DNA from: Planctomycetota bacterium
GTDB lineage: Bacteria > Planctomycetota > UBA1135 > GCA-002686595
NCBI GenBank assembly: GCA_027623615.1
Contig: JAQBVH010000160.1
Coordinates: 1-7,067 of the forward strand
DNA: 7,067 nt
Reading direction: 5' to 3'
In this document: positions 6,271 through 7,067 of the stretch, piece by piece
How the letters are laid out: every line of letters begins with the position of its first letter
How positions within the stretch are numbered: the first letter of the stretch is position 1
Made by a program: the position numbers and the translations under genes
Notes under the pieces: generated by a model
The model's database searches: none
The model's input: the letters and a program-made list of their open reading frames with translations, nothing else
Told to the model about the DNA's origin: nothing

Positions 6271-7067
6271 ATGGACCGCCGCACCCTGCTGAAACACACG
6301 GCTCTACTGGGAGTTCTGCCCGACCTGTTCCGGAGTTCCTCCCGAGAGCTGCCGCCCGTGCGCCAGCTGACCCGCGGTCCCGGGCACCACTGGTTCGGCT
6401 ACTACGACAAGCACGAGTTCGACCCCGCGGATCGCTACGTGCTCGGCATGCAGACCTTCTTCGAGGGGCGCACGCCGCGCGCCGAGGACCGGCTCGTGAT
6501 CGGCATGGTCGACCTCGAGGACCACGATCGCTGGATCAACCTCGGCACGAGCAGCGCCTGGGGTTGGCAGCAGGGCTGCATGCTCCAGTGGCGGCCCGGG
6601 CCAGCGGGAGCGGGGCACGGCCGGCAGGTGCTCTGGAACGACCGCGAAGGGGACCGCTACGTGAGCCGCCTGGTCGACCTCGACAGCGGCGAGCGGCGCA
6701 CGCTCCCCCACCCGCTCTACTCCGTCGCGCCGGACGGACGCTCGGCGGTGAGCGCGGACTTCCGGCGCATCCAGGAGCTGCGCCCGGGCTATGGCTACGT
6801 GGGCCTGGCGGACCCGCATCGCGCCGAGCTCGCGCCCGAGGGCACGGGCGTCTTCCGCGTGGACCTGGACAGCGGCGAGCGGTCGCTGCTCTTCTCCCTG
6901 GCCGAGATCGCCGCGATCGAGCCGCGCAGCGCGGACATGGACGGCGCGAAGCACTACGTGAATCACCTGCTCGCCGATCCGGTCGGCGAGCGCTTCCTCT
7001 TCCTGCACCGCTGGCGCCCGAACGGCGGGCGCGACGGCTTCCGCACACGCATGTTCAGCGCGGGGCT
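6271..7067 (+). CDS. Partial gene: Tat-exported probable beta-propeller protein
   Basis: An open frame runs from 6271 past the right edge; 265 complete codons are visible. The N-terminus MDRRTLLKHTALLGVLPDLF has a twin-arginine pattern (RRTLLK) followed by a hydrophobic core, predicting folded export by the Tat system. The mature part starts with RQLTRGPGHHWFGYYDK and has repeated propeller-like elements: LVIGMVDLED, then VSRLVDLDSGERRTL with YSVAPDGRSAV, and VFRVDLDSGERSLLFSL, then AKHYVNHLLADPVGERFLFLHRWR. Strand-turn motifs of the DL-D-G-ER type are typical of TolB-like or oligogalacturonate-lyase-like propellers. I recall similar uncharacterised proteins from Planctomycetota. The function is unknown; a secreted carbohydrate-related role is only a guess. 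An ATG at 6259 would add four residues (MGRP); 6271 is preferred because it gives a standard Tat signal and better spacing to GGTGGA. Confidence 0.8.
   Translation, partial: MDRRTLLKHTALLGVLPDLFRSSSRELPPVRQLTRGPGHHWFGYYDKHEFDPADRYVLGMQTFFEGRTPRAEDRLVIGMVDLEDHDRWINLGTSSAWGWQQGCMLQWRPGPAGAGHGRQVLWNDREGDRYVSRLVDLDSGERRTLPHPLYSVAPDGRSAVSADFRRIQELRPGYGYVGLADPHRAELAPEGTGVFRVDLDSGERSLLFSLAEIAAIEPRSADMDGAKHYVNHLLADPVGERFLFLHRWRPNGGRDGFRTRMFSAG

Noticed and set aside
4373..6292. Plus-strand open frame of 639 codons opposite the permease and ATPase
   Set aside because: It crosses the junction of two well-supported genes on the other strand. It is rich in His, Arg, Ala, Gln and Glu with no recognisable domain, as expected of antisense frames in GC-rich DNA.

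Overview
This is a GC-rich bacterial chromosomal window of ordinary, densely packed genes. The most lineage-specific clue is the gene cut by the right edge. It encodes a Tat-exported, probable beta-propeller protein whose N-terminal half resembles a family I associate mainly with Planctomycetota. Together with the high GC and weak or absent Shine-Dalgarno sites, this suggests a GC-rich planctomycete. That assignment is an inference from memory, and Myxococcota or another GC-rich phylum is not excluded.

Left region (1-1548), all on the minus strand. Transcription runs from a candidate promoter at 1520-1548 through a tRNA-Asp gene (anticodon GTC, encoded CCA end) and a terminator-like hairpin into rnd (RNase D: DEDDy exonuclease plus two HRDC domains). 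A further gene follows, of which only the first 24 codons (a hydrophobic N-terminus) lie in the window. RNase D trims tRNA 3' ends, so the tRNA and a tRNA-processing nuclease sit side by side.

Middle region (1505-2839), plus strand. About 430 bp without an intact gene contain what looks like the decayed, frameshifted end of a PDZ-domain gene (about 1604-1788) and a short tandem repeat. Next comes a predicted lipoprotein with the paired GxxH motifs of the TraB/GumN-ChaN-EreA superfamily. It converges on the next operon with only 15 bp between stop codons.

Right region (2855-6208), minus strand. A two-gene ABC transporter operon encodes a LolD/MacB/YbbA-type ATPase followed, with no intervening base (TAG then ATG), by a large duplicated FtsX-type permease (YbbP-like, about 10 membrane segments). 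It probably moves lipids or lipoproteins, or performs mechanotransmission in the envelope. The ATPase is divergent from the partial Tat/beta-propeller gene (6271 to the right edge), with about 50-60 bp between starts.

I see no CRISPR array, insertion sequence, integrase, toxin-antitoxin pair or defence system. The most unusual items are the PDZ gene relic, a Ser-for-Asp change in the ATPase D-loop, the possible leaderless start of the ABC operon, and the terminator-like hairpin ending ten bases before the rnd start codon. I find no convincing new multi-gene system.
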